A stretch of DNA of 64,000 bases from Phytophthora sp. 'mugwort' (GCA_033558025.1 JAUCEF010000014.1:1054001-1118000); one strand, 5' to 3'. Positions 1 to 12,328 are shown, counted from the stretch's first letter. Program-made: numbers and translations. The notes: a model not told the origin generated them from the sequence alone.

Positions 1-105
1 CACGCCCACAGCTGTAGGAGGCAGCGCATTGCCCTTGCCGATCAGGAAGTGCCGGTGGCCTAGATGATGTCCCACAGCTGGCGGATCCCCTCCTCTTTGT
101 TCGGC

Positions 106-1239
106 TCAGGATCTCCCACCTGCAGATCCTCGATCCGCCTCGACCGTAGTGGGTGCCACCTCCAGCAGCATAGCCAGCTCGCCTTGCACTTCTTCGGCGT
201 GGAACGTGCCTCCGTCGTGGTAGCAGATCTCGGGATCTTCGACTGGATCCTCCTTCGAGCCTTCATGTACCACGGTGCCAACGTCCCGATCCATCCCCAC
301 CGCTTCCGTCGGGCAACCCTTGACTTGGACCTCGGGCTTGTCCGCAGGATCCACGATCGGAAACCCTGAGGCTTGATCCGACGTCTCCGACGGGAGTTCC
401 TCCTCCAGAAGGTCACCCGACTCCAGCTCGTCGATCAGCGGCGATTGCTCAGCCCTCAAGCTTCCGTCGGCCTCGTGAACGGCACCACTTGCTTCGTCTT
501 TATCTGGCGAAGCTTCCCCACCAAACCTGAGAGTGCAACCCCCCTTCGGGCCTTCGCTAGGCGAGGCGCCCTTCGTGCGGCCATCGTGGCGCGCATTGCG
601 ACCGTCAGGCGTTCCTGGCGATATGAGACCGTGGCCTCGTCCTTGTACAGGGCCTGGTGACTGGTCGACTGGTTGCCTCACAGCTCCCACCGAAAAATTA
701 GCGTCACGCGTCGCGACAGTGGCATCCGTCAGCGGGCCGATCTCGGGATCCCAACCATGGGCAGGATCGTGCGAGGTCTCATTTTGACCGCCGTCGTCGG
801 CCTGCCTGCCACACCCTCTCGAGTCGCCAGGGGTTTCGCTTGGGCCTCCGTCGGATATCGCGACCGTCGCGCCGATTGTCTGTCCCGCATGCATGTCAAC
901 GGTACCGGGCGCACGAGATGGGGCGTGATTACGCTCATGTCTCAACTCAGGTGTCGCACCGTTTTGTCCCTGACCAGCATTCAGAGGGCGGGTCGCCGCC
1001 ACAGTGCACGCTTCTTGGTGCTCGTCCTCACTTCCTGCGGATTCAGGGGTCTTCGGCCGCGGCAGGATCCTGATCGGCGGGGCGTAATCCACTCGGTCAA
1101 CTGCGGGCTCCAGATCCGGCGTTGGAGGCGTCGCTGCTACGGTAGTGGATTCCCACACCAGGGTTTGCCACTCGGTGTAGCGCCGGGATCCTAGGAGACG
1201 AAGCCCGGCTGGGGAAGAATGTGATCCCCGGCCAGCCAT
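106..1239 (-). pseudogene. Ty3/gypsy element, region between protease and reverse transcriptase (partial)
   Basis: A 377-codon open frame rich in Pro, Gly, Ser, Asp and Glu, with no recognisable catalytic motif. It directly follows, in transcription order, the frameshifted aspartic protease at 1357-2099. In oomycete Ty3/gypsy polyproteins a long low-complexity linker of this kind lies between protease and reverse transcriptase, so I read it as that linker. The RT itself would lie beyond the left window edge. There is a break between this frame and the protease frame, so the polyprotein is not intact. It could be a chance GC-rich open frame, but position and strand favour the linker reading. 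Confidence 0.5.
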
Positions 1240-1356
1240 AGTCCGATCTGTACGTCTCTGTTCAAGATCAGCTTCGTGTTGCCCAGTTTCGTGAGATGCA
1301 GGTAGCGAACCCTGCCTGGGCCTTTATGCAGGTGGGCACCCAGCTCTCACCGCGGG

Positions 1357-2099
1357 CTAACCACAGCTTTCATTTTCAGACATACGGATCCACCGCGGGA
1401 GTTCCATGGACTCAGCGATCCCCAGCATCGGATGCTCGCCCACGAACACCGGGCGGGCTCTGCCGTTGAAGATCTGGCGGCTCCCCTGCAACATGACTGG
1501 CACCTCGTCCGGCAGGCACATGAATCCGTCGCCGTGATCCAGCCGGATCCCAGCCGGGATCGTGAAGTCCATGCCGAGGCTGGCTTGGTAGTCCGGCGTC
1601 AGGTCGTCTTCCACCCAGACGTCGTAGAAGTACCCCAAGGATCCCGCCAAGGGAAGCTTTTCCGTGTGCGTCCTTCCGCGACATACAGCTTTTCACCAAT
1701 TCCGAGGCTTCCTTGACTCTGACTTGTGTCGATATGGCATCCTACCTTACGAGCAAAGGTGGTGTCGATGATCGACACCTCGGATCCTGAGTCAAGAAAC
1801 GCCATAGCCTTGACGTTGTTGTTCTTGCTGTTCACTTTCGCCTGCTTGAAGAGCTTGCCGGGGACATGGTACTTCCAGTATCCACGCGACTCGCCTGTCC
1901 GCAGATCCAAAGTCATCGTGACCTCGGATCGTTGGTAATCGTCAACAGGTCGAAGACTTGCAACCATAGTCGTACGTTTCCTATGGAGTTCATATATATT
2001 ACCAACTAGATCAGCTCGCAATCCGCTAACTTGATCGTTCGACTTTTCCACGAATGCATAGATGAATGAGCTATAACGCTCGTATCGTACCGGGCTCAA
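1357..2099 (-). pseudogene. Ty3/gypsy retropepsin-like protease, frameshifted
   Basis: Two overlapping minus-strand frames together make one retropepsin-like domain. The upstream frame (1599-2099) carries the catalytic motif AFLDSGSEVSIIDTTFA, i.e. D-S-G followed by the hydrophobic strand. The downstream frame (1357-1650) carries the C-terminal half, with YFYDVWVEDDL and LGMDFTIPAGIRLDHGDG, a block typical of oomycete gypsy proteases. The switch near 1650 is a frameshift. The domain would cleave the Gag-Pol polyprotein by an aspartic mechanism as a dimer. Gag zinc knuckles lie immediately upstream (2100-2330), giving the normal gag-PR order. The frameshift makes it a non-functional copy unless it is a sequencing error. 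Confidence 0.8.
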
Positions 2100-2330
2100 A
2101 ACCGGCGAGTGTCCTAGTTAAACATCTTCTCAGCAGCTTCAGGTAGGAGTCCCAAATGCTTGCTGGGGTCGAACCACTGACAGATGAGGTTGTAGAACTC
2201 TTCCATCTAGCACTTGCCTTAATCGTGGCGTTCACCACAGCTACGACACACGAAGAAGCACCGATGACGGATGTCCTCTCTTGCCGCACTTCTGACAGAT
2301 CAGACGCTTCTGACACCCACGATCCGAGTA
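2100..2330 (-). pseudogene. Ty3/gypsy gag C-terminus with two degenerate zinc knuckles
   Basis: Reading the minus strand across two frames gives a first CCHC knuckle (CQKCGKRGHPSS, then Cys after a frameshift) and a second (CRSCGERHD, stop, GKC). They are followed by YNLICQWFDPSKHLGLLPEA, a segment I recognise from oomycete gypsy Gag ends. CX2CX4HX4C knuckles bind retroelement RNA. The stop inside the second knuckle and the frameshift inside the first show decay. Upstream (above 2330) I could not follow Gag further, so the element is also truncated at its 5' side. Confidence 0.65.
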
Positions 2331-2529
2331 CTTACGCGAACGGGTTAAATAAAGTTAGATAACCGACGTGAATCATCTGTAACTACTTTCGTATTTGTAA
2401 CAACATGATATTAGTCGTCTAAACATTACTACTGAGGGGTTTATCTGTCAAAGCTAAATAAAACCGAGCACGCCAACGGTCTGCCAAATGACACATCCTG
2501 ACCATTAGTGGTATGTAAAAGCTCTACAG

Positions 2530-2725
2530 CTTCGGCCACGAGTCTGTAGTCTGCTGTACCAAAGCGAGCGCTTGGTCTTCAGGAACAAAATCGCTTCAAA
2601 CAGGATCACATCCAATCGGTTCCGACGATAGTCTTCACACACTTCGCTGAGATAAATAGTTTATTTACTGGGGCCGACGTGCCCAGCAAATCGTTTACTG
2701 CAGTTTAAGCGGCTTGGGTTCTTGC
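2530..2725 (-). pseudogene. hAT transposase C-terminal (dimerisation) remnant
   Basis: Two minus-strand frames read LGTSAPVNKLFISAK, then NRLDVILFEAILFLKTKRSLW. This resembles the hAT dimerisation region, where a TSAxSExxFSxAG block is followed by RNRLxxxxxExxxFLKxNxxxW. A frameshift lies between the two parts and the conserved Ser-Glu-Arg is degraded. Only about 60 codons remain, between a gypsy remnant and a piggyBac remnant. No terminal inverted repeats or 8-bp target duplication were found. The rest of 2331-2906 shows nothing else I can name. Confidence 0.45.
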
Positions 2726-2906
2726 AGTTCCGCGTAATACTAGCGACTATTACCTCGAGCGGTCGATATTGCGGGACCTTGACCACGAATTTCAAACACT
2801 CTCCGCCGGTTAGGGATGCTCATGAAAAAGCGGACATTTTCGGCGATGTGTGGACACCAGTACAGCAGCAGCCGGACACCTCCTAGGACAAGGTTGAGGA
2901 GACGGG

Positions 2907-5293
2907 GTGGATGGAGAAACAGGAGGACTCATCGCCAAACCAGCAGGCGGTAGCAGCTTCGATCACAGAGCAGGAAGTCCGAGCGGCAATCCAGGCGTGC
3001 AAAATCGGCAAAGGCGACAGGGCCGGACAGTCTCGGCAATGACTGGTGCTTTCCACCTTCTACTGTCTGGAGCCGAGTCCAACTTGGACTCAGATACTGC
3101 GGCTGGTGATTCTAGTGGTGACGCGAGCGATGGGGGGGAGGAGAGCGTAGCCACCGATGTTGGAGTCGTCTTGTCTGCTAACGATGTGAATGTTCTGTCC
3201 AGTGGTGATATTTCTGACAAATATATTGCGGTGGATTCGAGCGGAAGTAAGTACAGTGATAACGCTGACGATGATGTGCGTCGTGAGCGTCGTGAGATTC
3301 CCGACGTCGACACGGTGGGTGATGTAGAGGTGGTGCATATGGATAAAACATTCATACAGTCTTTGGGTGGAAATCTAACGCTTGACGCGATAGACAAGGA
3401 TGCGCTTCGCCAGTTAGCGTGGGGTCCATTGTCTTCGGAGTTCGAGACTGGAGTGGACGAGTACCCTAACTTATCTCGCGACGTAGCGACACCGATACCT
3501 GAATTGCAGGATATGGCAGACTCACCTCTTCTGCTGCTTTTCTACTTCGTACCCAAATCTTTGTGAATGCGCGTGACAAAGGAAACCAACCGGTACCGGA
3601 ACCAAACATCAAAAGCAAGAGCTAAACGGATTCGTACAAGCCAACGAAAGCGTGCGGAGGCGACGCCAGAGACCGTCAAGCAGATCGAGAGACGATTACG
3701 TGCGGAGCCCAAGTACGAGGTGCAGGAGCTCCTCCATGTTATCGGGCTACTTGTGGCAAGAATGCTGAACCCTACAACGAGCCGTTTTCCGCGTCACTGG
3801 GCTATGACCTCTGATGGTGCCATACCAGCCGGCACATTCGGGAAGTACATGGCCAAAACCCGCTGCACTTCTATCCTGAGCGACCTTCACTTTGTTAACA
3901 ACGAGGCTCCGTGTGCTCGTGATAAGTTGTAGAAGTTGCGTCCAGTTGTGGATGTATTGCCGGCGCAGTTCCTGTTGGGCTGGACGGTACCCGGTCAGCT
4001 CTCGTTCGACGAGGGAGTCTTGCCAGCAATGTCAAAGAGGAACATGACGCGTATGTTTATGCCGGACAAGCCACATTGACATGGGACGAAGATGTTTATG
4101 CTGTGTGACTCTGTGAGAGCATATTACCACCGGTACTTTTTTGTTTTGCCTTTTTTAAGTCGTAAGTTACGCTTTTGAAAATACTAGCGTGTTGACAATA
4201 TCGTTTGTTACTGCTTTAGTTTTGAAGTTTATGTAGGAAAAAAGGGAACAAACCGACAGTAATCAACAAGCATATGACAGTAAGACTTGTGCCGCTGCGG
4301 TTATTAAAAACATGAAAATTGTTCTTGGTGAACATACCCGGGGGTTCCGCTTGGTGGGCATTGACCGATTTTATTCGTCGGTGGCATTGGCTATACAGCT
4401 ATTGTCAATGGGTATCTACGTCTTGGGGACCATCGTGACGAACCGGCTGGGCTACGACAAGCGAGTTGTTGAAAAGCGGCAGACGCTGCCACGGGGGAGT
4501 TGAGCGCGGATCGTTCACTTTTCGCGCGCCGTCGCCATACCTACCATGGTGGCGTGCCACTGGTGGGACCGGAAGCCCGTACATTACCTTGCTACCGGTC
4601 CCTCCATGGCTAAAGACGCAATCCACCGGAATTTGAAGGGATCTGGCCACTCCATCTTCAAGTGCCCCAAGCTCGTCAAGGATTACCAACGCTGGATGGG
4701 TGGAGTTGACGTCGACGATCAACTCCGCCTCCAGGCTTACTCTGTGCAGACGTCGCTGCGGTTACAGAAGTACTACAGGTCACTATTTATGGGATTCTTG
4801 GACATGGAACTTGTGAATGCCTACATCACGCACAAGACAACCTGCACGATCAAGCGTTGATGCTATAGGATCACGACGAGTGGTACGCCCTGCTGCACAA
4901 GCAGCTTCTGCAGCTGAAGGCGGGGGACTTCGTGGACGCGCAGGCAGGTCCGGATGGACCATCACAAAGTCTCGCAAGCGCCGCCGTGGATCCCGACACA
5001 CGCATACCCAGTTCGACGACTGGGTGAGTGTATCCGGCACCCAAAAGCGCCGGCAGCGCGCCTGCAAGGTGTGCGCGCTACTGCGCGGCGAGCGGAAAAA
5101 GTCTTACCAGACTACGTTTTCTGCGAGAGTTGTTCGCAACCCGACGCCTAATGTTTCCTCTACTCGAAGGCGCGGCGCACATATGGAGGCGTTCTGAAGA
5201 CCTGTTACCATATCTGGCATGAGGACTTCGACAGCGGTTATGCCATTCCGGCTTCGCTGGGAAAGCGCGTCGTACTGCGTCGCTCGGGCTAAA
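2907..5293 (+). pseudogene. piggyBac-like transposase, copy 1 (multiply interrupted)
   Basis: DDE_Tnp_1_7-type transposase in pieces. 2907-3566: acidic N-terminus, then LLLLFYFVPKSL ending in TGA where the family has Trp. 3567-3932: ETNRYRNQT, VIGLLVARMLNP and TFGKYMAKTRC, ending in another stop (DKL*KLRPVVD). Then the first catalytic Asp in QLSFDEGVLPA and MTRMFMPDKPH. After an 87-nt intron (4133-4219) follow FEVYVGKK, the second Asp in GIDRFYSSVALA (4312-4503) and the third in MGGVDVDDQLRLQAYS (4546-4860). A Cys-rich tail (CKVC, CESC, CYHIWH) in shifted frames ends near 5293. At least three stops and two frameshifts make it dead. The TTAA-flanked ends were not located. Confidence 0.85.
4133..4219 (+). 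other. Intron in piggyBac-like copy 1
   Basis: GTACTT at 4133 and TTTAG ending at 4219 bound an AT-rich 87-nt stretch containing stops. Removing it joins YYHR to FEVYVG in phase 2, reproducing the piggyBac motif (xYCHRFEVYVG). The second piggyBac copy has an 87-nt intron at the equivalent codon (38211-38297). Confidence 0.7.
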
Positions 5294-5888
5294 TCGGGAT
5301 GCGCAAGCCTACTCGACGCGAGCTGATACAGGACCAAGCGAGTGGTGGCGCCGACAACGAGGGTGGCGAAGAACAAAGAACAGGTGAATAAGTGCGTCAC
5401 ATCTTCAGTTCATTCATTTCATTGAATACACATTGTGCTTTCTTTGTTGGTTTCCATCTGCCTTTATTGCGTGCGGGCAGTACGGGCAAGCCTTTGTATG
5501 AACCATTTTTTTTAGTTGTAAGTGACAGCTTTCGAAACCCCATTTGATTCGCAACGGGTGTGAGCGTCGTAAGATTTACGACGAAATTTTCTAAGGCATT
5601 GAATAGGATCACCAACTGAAATGCACAACCGGGCCGGTAAAGAAATACACAGAAACGCCACCAGTGATTTTGGCTGCAACATAAATTACGAAGGTCTCTA
5701 AATTTCATTTTTCCCAAAAGAAATCATAACGATTTCCGCGGCCTGTGAACCTTCAATTCAAGAATCCCCCTCTTCGCCAACCACCAGGTCGTGTTCCCCC
5801 CCCCGGCGTGCTTCCTCCCCGCGTCCTCTGTCCCGCACGCTCCGTCCCAGTTGCTCCGTCCCAGTAAGTACCGTGGTATTTGACATGT
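5294..5888. other. Spacer with a piggyBac-end-like motif
   Basis: No convincing gene. Around 5540-5590 the sequence runs ACCCCATTTG ... CGTCGTAAGATTTACGACG. This resembles the ACCCC ... CGTCGTAA-TTTACG arrangement at the piggyBac-like end at 62996-63029. No TTAA precedes it exactly, so it may be a decayed terminal repeat or a MITE. Confidence 0.3.
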
Positions 5889-8577
5889 TCATAATGAGCG
5901 ATACAGACGAAGACGCACCTTCGACTCGATTTAGCCGAGGGCATCCGGCACCACCGAGCCTTCTGTAGAGCGAGACAGCGGCGCCCGCACGTCTGGGTTT
6001 GGCTCCGATTCCTCGGACAACGACGGAGAGGAAATTCGAGAGACGGCGCCTCCTCTCCAGGGGTGGCATGATACGTGGGATACTTTCTTCGACAATCTGA
6101 GGACTTATGAAGCTCGTACTTCACAGCTGTATCGGATTAGGTCGGGTACGAGTGCGGCGTCGCGGAACGAGAAGATCAAGGGAGAAGTGGAAGAATAGCG
6201 AACTGGTTCCCGAAACATTTGGGGACTACCTCAAGAAACTACTATGCATGCATGGGTGGGGTAAGAAGCCCCGCGAGGATGGCCAAAGAACCGGACACAA
6301 TGGCCGCAGCACTGTGTGCAGTGTTAATCTTTCTGCGACAGTATCTCGGTGCCCGACAACGTACACATGGCGAATTCGTGTTACCACACCCAACCGGACT
6401 CACAATCATCGACTTCGCCGCGAGGTTTACGAAAACAACTATCCATCCACAATGCACATCACGGACCTCGGCGTGCTAGACTCTGTCGACGAGCTCGTCA
6501 AAGTGGCACAAAGCAGAAGCAAATCCTTCAATACCTAGAGGGAGACAACAGGAAAACAGTGTGGGATGGACATGCCGGAAAGGATTTCGCAAATATTTAA
6601 CCTCTAATCGTATTGTTTTAAATCATAGGTAAACGTGTCATCTTGAGGGACGTGCATAACCTTGTACAACGTCTGAAAGCCAAGCGTCGTGGTTTTGGAA
6701 CTGTTGAAGATAAACTGGAGGCTGTACTTCGAGAATTCTGTGCTTATCGAGGCAACCATTCTTCTGTGTTTGTGGATGAAATTAAGACAACGCAGACGAT
6801 ATCGATGCAAACGCGTCAAATGCAGCACCTCTTTGAGGCCTTCCCAGAAGTCGTCATGCTTGATTCTATGCGCGGAACCAACACACCCAAGTACAAGCTG
6901 TTCAGCTTCATGATCGACGACATTTTTGGCCATGTAAGTTCCCGTCCAGTTGGTGATTAACTTGTTATCCAGTCTTCGGTTGGTGATCCGCTGGTCCTGC
7001 ATGTAATCGGTTGGTGGCATTCATTTACTAACAGCCGTGCCGTACTTGCGGTTGCCTAACAGGGTCAATACGTCCACCATGCACTGGTCGAAAGCGAGAG
7101 TCATGCTTGTATGAAGGACGCAATCGAGACGTTCAAGGAGAGCATTCTTTCATGGGATCAAATTCGCGCTATCATGATTGATAAAGACTTTGGAGAACTA
7201 AGTATTTTAAAGCATAAATTTCCTTTGGCCAGAGTCCTGAGATGTAATTTCCATCTAAAACAATACCTACGCATGGAGATGGCGAAGATTGTGTACGGTG
7301 GTCGCAAAGCAGTGGATGTGGATCGTGTAGAAGATTCGGTTGATATGATGGTTAAGGCGAGGGATGAAGCAGAGTACGATCATGGTCTTCAGTACATGTA
7401 CTAACTTTTAAACGGATTCGACGATCAGGGAGAGCTGCCAAAACCCAAGCACCCTCGTCTGGATATTTATTTTTGTAACTGGCATTCGTGTAAGGAAATG
7501 TGGATTGTATACGAGAGGGGGCATGTCGCTCATCTTGGTAATCGCACAAACAACCGGTATGCATATGAATAGTTTTTTGTGTGGTTCCATTGCGCACATT
7601 CTAACGTTATGATGTTTGATTTCGAGTCCTCTTGAATTTACATTGGGTGCGTTCAAGGAAATTCTTAAGCATGAAATGTATCTAGACGACTGTGTACAAA
7701 CACTCCACTTTTTACAGTCTACTGCTGAATTGGTATATTCGTCGCGATTCAACGTGTTGGGATCGCGCTACTACCACGGTGCAGACGAAATGCTGCTTTG
7801 TCTGGCAGTGCTCGTCAGTCCGCATGCTTTTGATTTGGTTCGCAAGGAGTACCATTTTTTAAAAGCGAATCCCATGCGTATGAAAGTCGATGGATGCAAG
7901 ATGGAATCGTTCAGCTGCGACCTCTACAAACGGATAGTGACTACACACTGTGAATGTTTCGGTAAGTGCTCAGTCGTTTTTGATATGTTATTATCTTCTA
8001 ATGAGTAACTGTTGTTTATTTGCTTTCGTTCGATCAGTCGTATGTATGTTCCTGCTTTTTCATGCGCACTTTGTTACTTCCATATCACCACACAATGTTC
8101 GTGCGGTTTGTGCTGAAGAAGAAGAAAGTGATTCCAGCGACTCATCTGCACCCTCGGTGGTTACTACAAGCAGAAGTAATTCGTCCAGTGGACGACGAGG
8201 CCGATGATGATGGCTCCTGCTCCGCATTTCGCGTTCAAGCTTCGCACATGCGGTCCGTGGAGCATGCTGTCCTGAACGGGACAACGAAACGGAAGACGGC
8301 AATTGATATAGCTGCGGGTGTTGTGGAGGCAGTGAGTTCTCAAGGAACCCGAACATTTGTCCTAATGGCTGAGGCATTGCGAGATTTTGGCGAATATGTC
8401 AGACAAGGTGCGGTACCAACCGTTGCAACACTTCAGCCAAGTACCGCCCGAGCATTTGCAGGTCAGAATGGAGATAGAAATCCCGGACAAGCTACTCGAG
8501 AATCCGACAGAGAGGGTCACGATGAAGAATACAGCGCTGAGCTAACGGATGAGTCCATTGGCCCTCAACTGTGAGAT
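5889..8577 (+). pseudogene. MULE transposase, copy 1 (exons in several frames)
   Basis: Mutator-like transposase. The N-terminal part is WHDTWDTFFDNLRTYEART, then a zinc-finger-like THNHRLRREVYEN (6107-6538). The catalytic core follows: FPEVVMLDSMRGTNT (first Asp), KYKLFSFMIDDIFGH, then after a clean intron (GTAAGT at 6934 to CAG at 7062) GQYVHHALVESES, MIDKDFGELSILKHKFP (second Asp) and VLRCNFHLKQYL. Further on is CKEMWIVYERGHVAHLGNRTNNR near 7500. A SWIM-like CSCFFMRTLLLPYHH follows another intron (about 7962-8038), with the usual Cys replaced by Tyr. Introns also look likely near 6558-6629 and 7558-7627. A stop (QYMY*) near 7402 and frame changes argue for a dead copy. Confidence 0.8.
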
Positions 8578-9807
8578 CCAAACCGACGGCAGATAGCAGC
8601 GATGGGGAGGATATGTGGTAAGGAGCAATTCCAATTGCTCGGTGGGCAACAATAATTTGGTGGGTACGAGTGTAGATTGTGCGGATGCAAGCTCAAAAGA
8701 CGTCGACGGAGAAAATATACATATGGAGAGTGCTGCTCTGAGTAGCAAAGATGATTCCATGATGGAGAGAGATCGTTTACTTGCCGAAAAAAACGAATTA
8801 TTCGCCGAGTGCACGATATGGTGTCATCCGATAGTGACATCGGTGGCGCACAAAGGTACGAGCTCATTACCCCTGGCAAAACGAAGAAGCGATACAACCG
8901 GCTGATAAAGTAGTTGTGAGGGAGAAGCAAATTCCGGTTAAGACTGCCAAACCCAAGAAACGGCTATTGGTGAAGACAATCCAGCCGGCGATTTCCCGCC
9001 ACCCACTGTGCACGATACCAACCAGTTGGGCTCGGAGGCCAACCAGTCGGGTTTGGCCACCAATCCAGTCGGGCTTGGACACCAACGAGTTGGACTTGGA
9101 CGCGGCAGTATACAGGCTTCAGCCCCCAGTTAAAGATACCAACCCTTCGGTAGGAAACGGATACTTCGAAAGCGCCGCACGAAAACTAGCGATGACAGTG
9201 AGGTCGAGAGTAGCGGAGACTGTTCCAGCTCCAACGATATTACTGGCAAGTTTCGAGTCGGGACGAGCGTGAAAAGCGAGGGGAGACCAAACGTCAGACG
9301 GAAACAAGCTCGAGAGACCAAAAAGCTCCGGATGGATAAGTCAGTAGAGGAAGCAAAAAAGCTCTGGCTCAGGAACACTAGTTCCAGTCAAGCCTGTATA
9401 TCTTGTGCGAAATACGACCACCCGCAGCTTGAACGTCGCTGACGCGTTGCCGGTTGTCAACAGTATCACGCAAGTAGACGCACTGTCTTGACGATCGTGG
9501 TCCTCGTCCGAAAGCAGAAGGTTCACCGAATGGTTTCGATCGTATTTCCAAAGAACTATGTCAGCAAGTGTGTCGCAAGAATCAACATGTATCGAACGTC
9601 ACTCCCAAGTGACAATGACTCTGGCCCAACGGGAGTTTCTATCAAGAAGCTAGGTACTTTCGGCGGAAAAAGATATCATTACCATGCGAGACTGGCACGA
9701 CGAATCACCGAAGCTGGATGCTGTAAGCGATCTCGCTTCGTGGATAAGAGCGTCACGCTTTAGTCGGATGTCGATGCCTAGTCCACTGAATAACTGTATG
9801 ACTGTGG
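8578..9807 (+). pseudogene. MULE copy 1 linker between transposase and Ulp1 domain
   Basis: A chain of plus-strand open frames (8615-8905, 8916-9272, 9488-9763) joined by frameshifts. The composition is charged and low-complexity: DDSMMERDRLLAEKNELFAE, then short repeats of a (T/A)NQxG type around 9010-9090, then DDSEVESSGDCSSSNDITG. No domain is recognised. It lies between the MULE core and a C48 protease domain on the same strand, so I take it as the linker of one large coding region. Confidence 0.5.
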
Positions 9808-10390
9808 ATGTGCAGGCCTGTGCAAAAAAGAATGGAAACTGTGAGCTTGAAGACGACTATTGAGACTAGATTTGCAAAGGTTGGTGTACACGAAATGGCT
9901 TGCTTCAGACGCTCTGAATGGTTGGACGACTTGGGCTTGAAACTGGTTATAGCTCATCTTATAGAGCAAGATCCTGACGCTCAATGGCAAAGTCGTATTG
10001 GAGGGGTGGACCAACTCTATGCAAGGGTGCATGATGAGTCCATGAAGCGCCAAGTGATTGCTAACTCGCCTTTCAAACATCGGCTTGTGCTTATACCGGT
10101 GTATCTAGACGCACACTGGGCAGGGGCCGTTTTCGACTTCGACAAGAGGCAGAAAGTGATTTTTGATCCGATGTAGACCAACACTTACTATAAAGCAGTC
10201 TGCAACGTCCTCGACGAGTACTTAGGAGTATGCGGGCAACCTTAAACCAGTCGGCCAGCGTGCAACACGTCAAGAAGATTTGAACAGTTGCGGTCCACTG
10301 ACACTGCTTTTCTTCGAGTGCATGGTGCGCAACATACCAGTGCCAAACGTATTAAGAGAGCAGGTTTTATACCTGGTACCTCTTTTTGAC
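9808..10390 (+). pseudogene. Ulp1/C48-type cysteine protease domain at the 3' end of MULE copy 1
   Basis: Reads SEWLDDLGLKLVIAHLI (substrate-side helix), VLIPVYLDAHWAGAVFDFD (catalytic His in HW), KVIFDPM (catalytic Asp in FDP), then a TAG stop. A frame change leads to DLNSCGPLTLLFFECMVRN (catalytic Cys in SCG) and ends VLYLVPLFD near 10389. The H-D-C order and spacing are those of Ulp1/SENP proteases, which cleave ubiquitin-like proteins. Mutator-like elements carrying ULP1-like domains are known from plants. The stop and frameshifts make this copy non-functional. Confidence 0.75.
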
Positions 10391-11230
10391 TAGCAGGGGC
10401 GTATTTTGCAGAGGTCCAGAAGCAGCTAGAGTGAAGACTAACTACATGCAATACATAATCATTTTTGTTTTATTCGACTCAGCGCCGCAGTAGACTCTGT
10501 GAATTTAGCGAGTATCTATACCTAGCTTGGCGGCGCGGCCTTCGACCGCTGATGTATACACTTATTAGCCAATGCATGACCTTGACGTGGGGTCAGGGTG
10601 GAGAAAGGAAGTACAGAAGCTGCAGATAGCGCGGCAACTTGACATACTTAATCAGCGCGGCCGCAGCAGCTTCACGCAGGTGTTCTGGTAGGTAGCGCGT
10701 GCCGACAGAAAGCTTCAGTTGTTTGGAGACAGATAATACTCCAAGTCGCCGCCACATCCACTCAACATTCGTACGACATCACCCCAATTCTCTACAAACC
10801 GATTCAAACGTAGAGAAATCAGGGCGAATCTTGCGGTATAAATTTCGTACTTAGTGGCATCCAGGGTTGAGGTTGCCAACCAAATCCCAACAACAGTAAT
10901 GTGAGTGAATAAGCAACGGGGCTACAACGCATAACCTGGGAGTTATTATACTGCGCTGAGAGAGGGTGGATCGCTCGAGCAAAATAGTACTGATACAAGG
11001 AAGAGTAGCAGTCTCTCTCGATACATTATTGGTGGAAATAAGATCTTTCTACTCACTTGATTGGCTAATAGTTAAGATTCCGCCAATCAGGGCTCGAATG
11101 AGATATTTGAACTTGGCGCGAAACCGCACTCGTCAAACTCACTGCGGCGAGCTCACAACACAACTTCCCGCCCCACTCACACGTCGATTGAGCTCGCGCC
11201 CGACCCAAGATTTCGGCTAACGCGACTACA
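10391..11230. other. Spacer, no confident gene
   Basis: No recognisable gene. A minus-strand open stretch around 10588-10758 (GVLSVSKQLKLSVGTRYLP, then LPRYLQLLYFLSPP) has coding-like composition but matches nothing I know. It may be another decayed element fragment. Confidence 0.35.
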
Positions 11231-12328
11231 GAAGATGCTGATCTGCAAGCGGTACCAGCAGGCACCCGCGCTCTCGTACGCCTGGCTGGACAACTGGGCT
11301 CAAGCTGAGTTCGGCCTTGACACATCCCCCGACAAATCGACGGTTTGCCGAATGCTTGCAGCGCTCGAGGCGTTGAAGCGAGAGGCCTGACAGCAAGCGT
11401 CGCGCAAGAACGAGCCGCCTGCTGTACAGCTCAAACTTGACGTGAACGTCGTGGAGTTTATAATGCTAGCGGAACAGGAAGGCATCTGTCTAAGCGGTGA
11501 AATGATCCCTTTTTATGCCAAGAAACTTGCCAAAAGACTCGGACTGTCCCCACGCTATCAACCCCGCTTTGGTCGCTCCTGGCTTCGCTCTTTACAAGAG
11601 CGATATGGATTCCGCTGGCGCCGCGCCTACGGCGAGTTGTCATCGTTGACCTCGACAACGTGCGTGAAGAGGCGGCCCAAATTAAGGCATTGTGGCTGCG
11701 TACGTTCCACGGGAAGTTTTTAATATGGATGAGTCAGCATTTTTCTACAAAGCCGTCCCGCCGGGGCTTAATTTGCAAGATGGAGGCGCCTGCGTTGAAG
11801 CAGAACAAGGCACGGGTGACAATGGCGTGCTGTGCAAATGCGGACGGATCGGAAAGCGCCCGCTGCTGTTTCTCGGGACCGCGGAAAAGCCGCGCTGGCT
11901 GAAGGATAAACCGCGAGAGCCGCAGTATATGGGTGAAAAGAAAGGTTGGATGACATCATGGATGTATCGGCAGTGGTTGCTTGGCTTCAAGGAAGACATG
12001 CAGCGGCAGGGCAGACACGTGTTACTGCTAGTCGACAACGCATCGTCTCATGACGAGACAGGGCTCAGCTTATCCCACGTACGAGTTGAAAAACTGCCGC
12101 CTAATACGACCGCCAAGATCCAACCCATTGACCAAGGTATCATATGCTGTGTGAAACGCTCGATACTAAGCATGAAAATGATGCGCGCGCTCGGGTAACT
12201 TGGCGAGGGGGATGAAGATGCTTATCAAGTTGATCTGTTAACTGCAATGAAGTGGTGCAATCCAGCTTTGGACAACGTGACGGCGGCCACCATACAGAAG
12301 TGCTGGCTACATTCTACGCTAGTCAGTA
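11231..12328 (+). pseudogene. pogo/Tigger-like DDE_1 transposase, copy 1
   Basis: The DNA-binding half spans about 11231-11660 with one stop (EALKREA*QQASR): SYAWLDNWAQAEFG, DKSTVCRMLAALEALK, then a CENP-B/Tc5-type helix-turn-helix segment (KKLAKRLGLSPRYQPRFGRS, LRSLQERYGFRWRR). After a frame change, 11692-12198 gives the catalytic core: FNMDESAFFYKAVPPGL (first Asp), WLLGFKEDMQRQGRHVLLLV then DNASSH (second Asp), and LPPNTTAKIQPIDQGI (third Asp). The match continues past another frameshift as YQVDLLTAMKWCNPALDNVT to about 12328. Superfamily and catalytic DDD are clear. The stop and two frameshifts make it a pseudogene. Confidence 0.82.

Noticed and set aside
64..1194. Plus-strand open frames opposite the gypsy linker
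   Set aside because: They are shadows of a GC-rich minus-strand frame and show no motifs; the gypsy protease and Gag next to them are on the minus strand.
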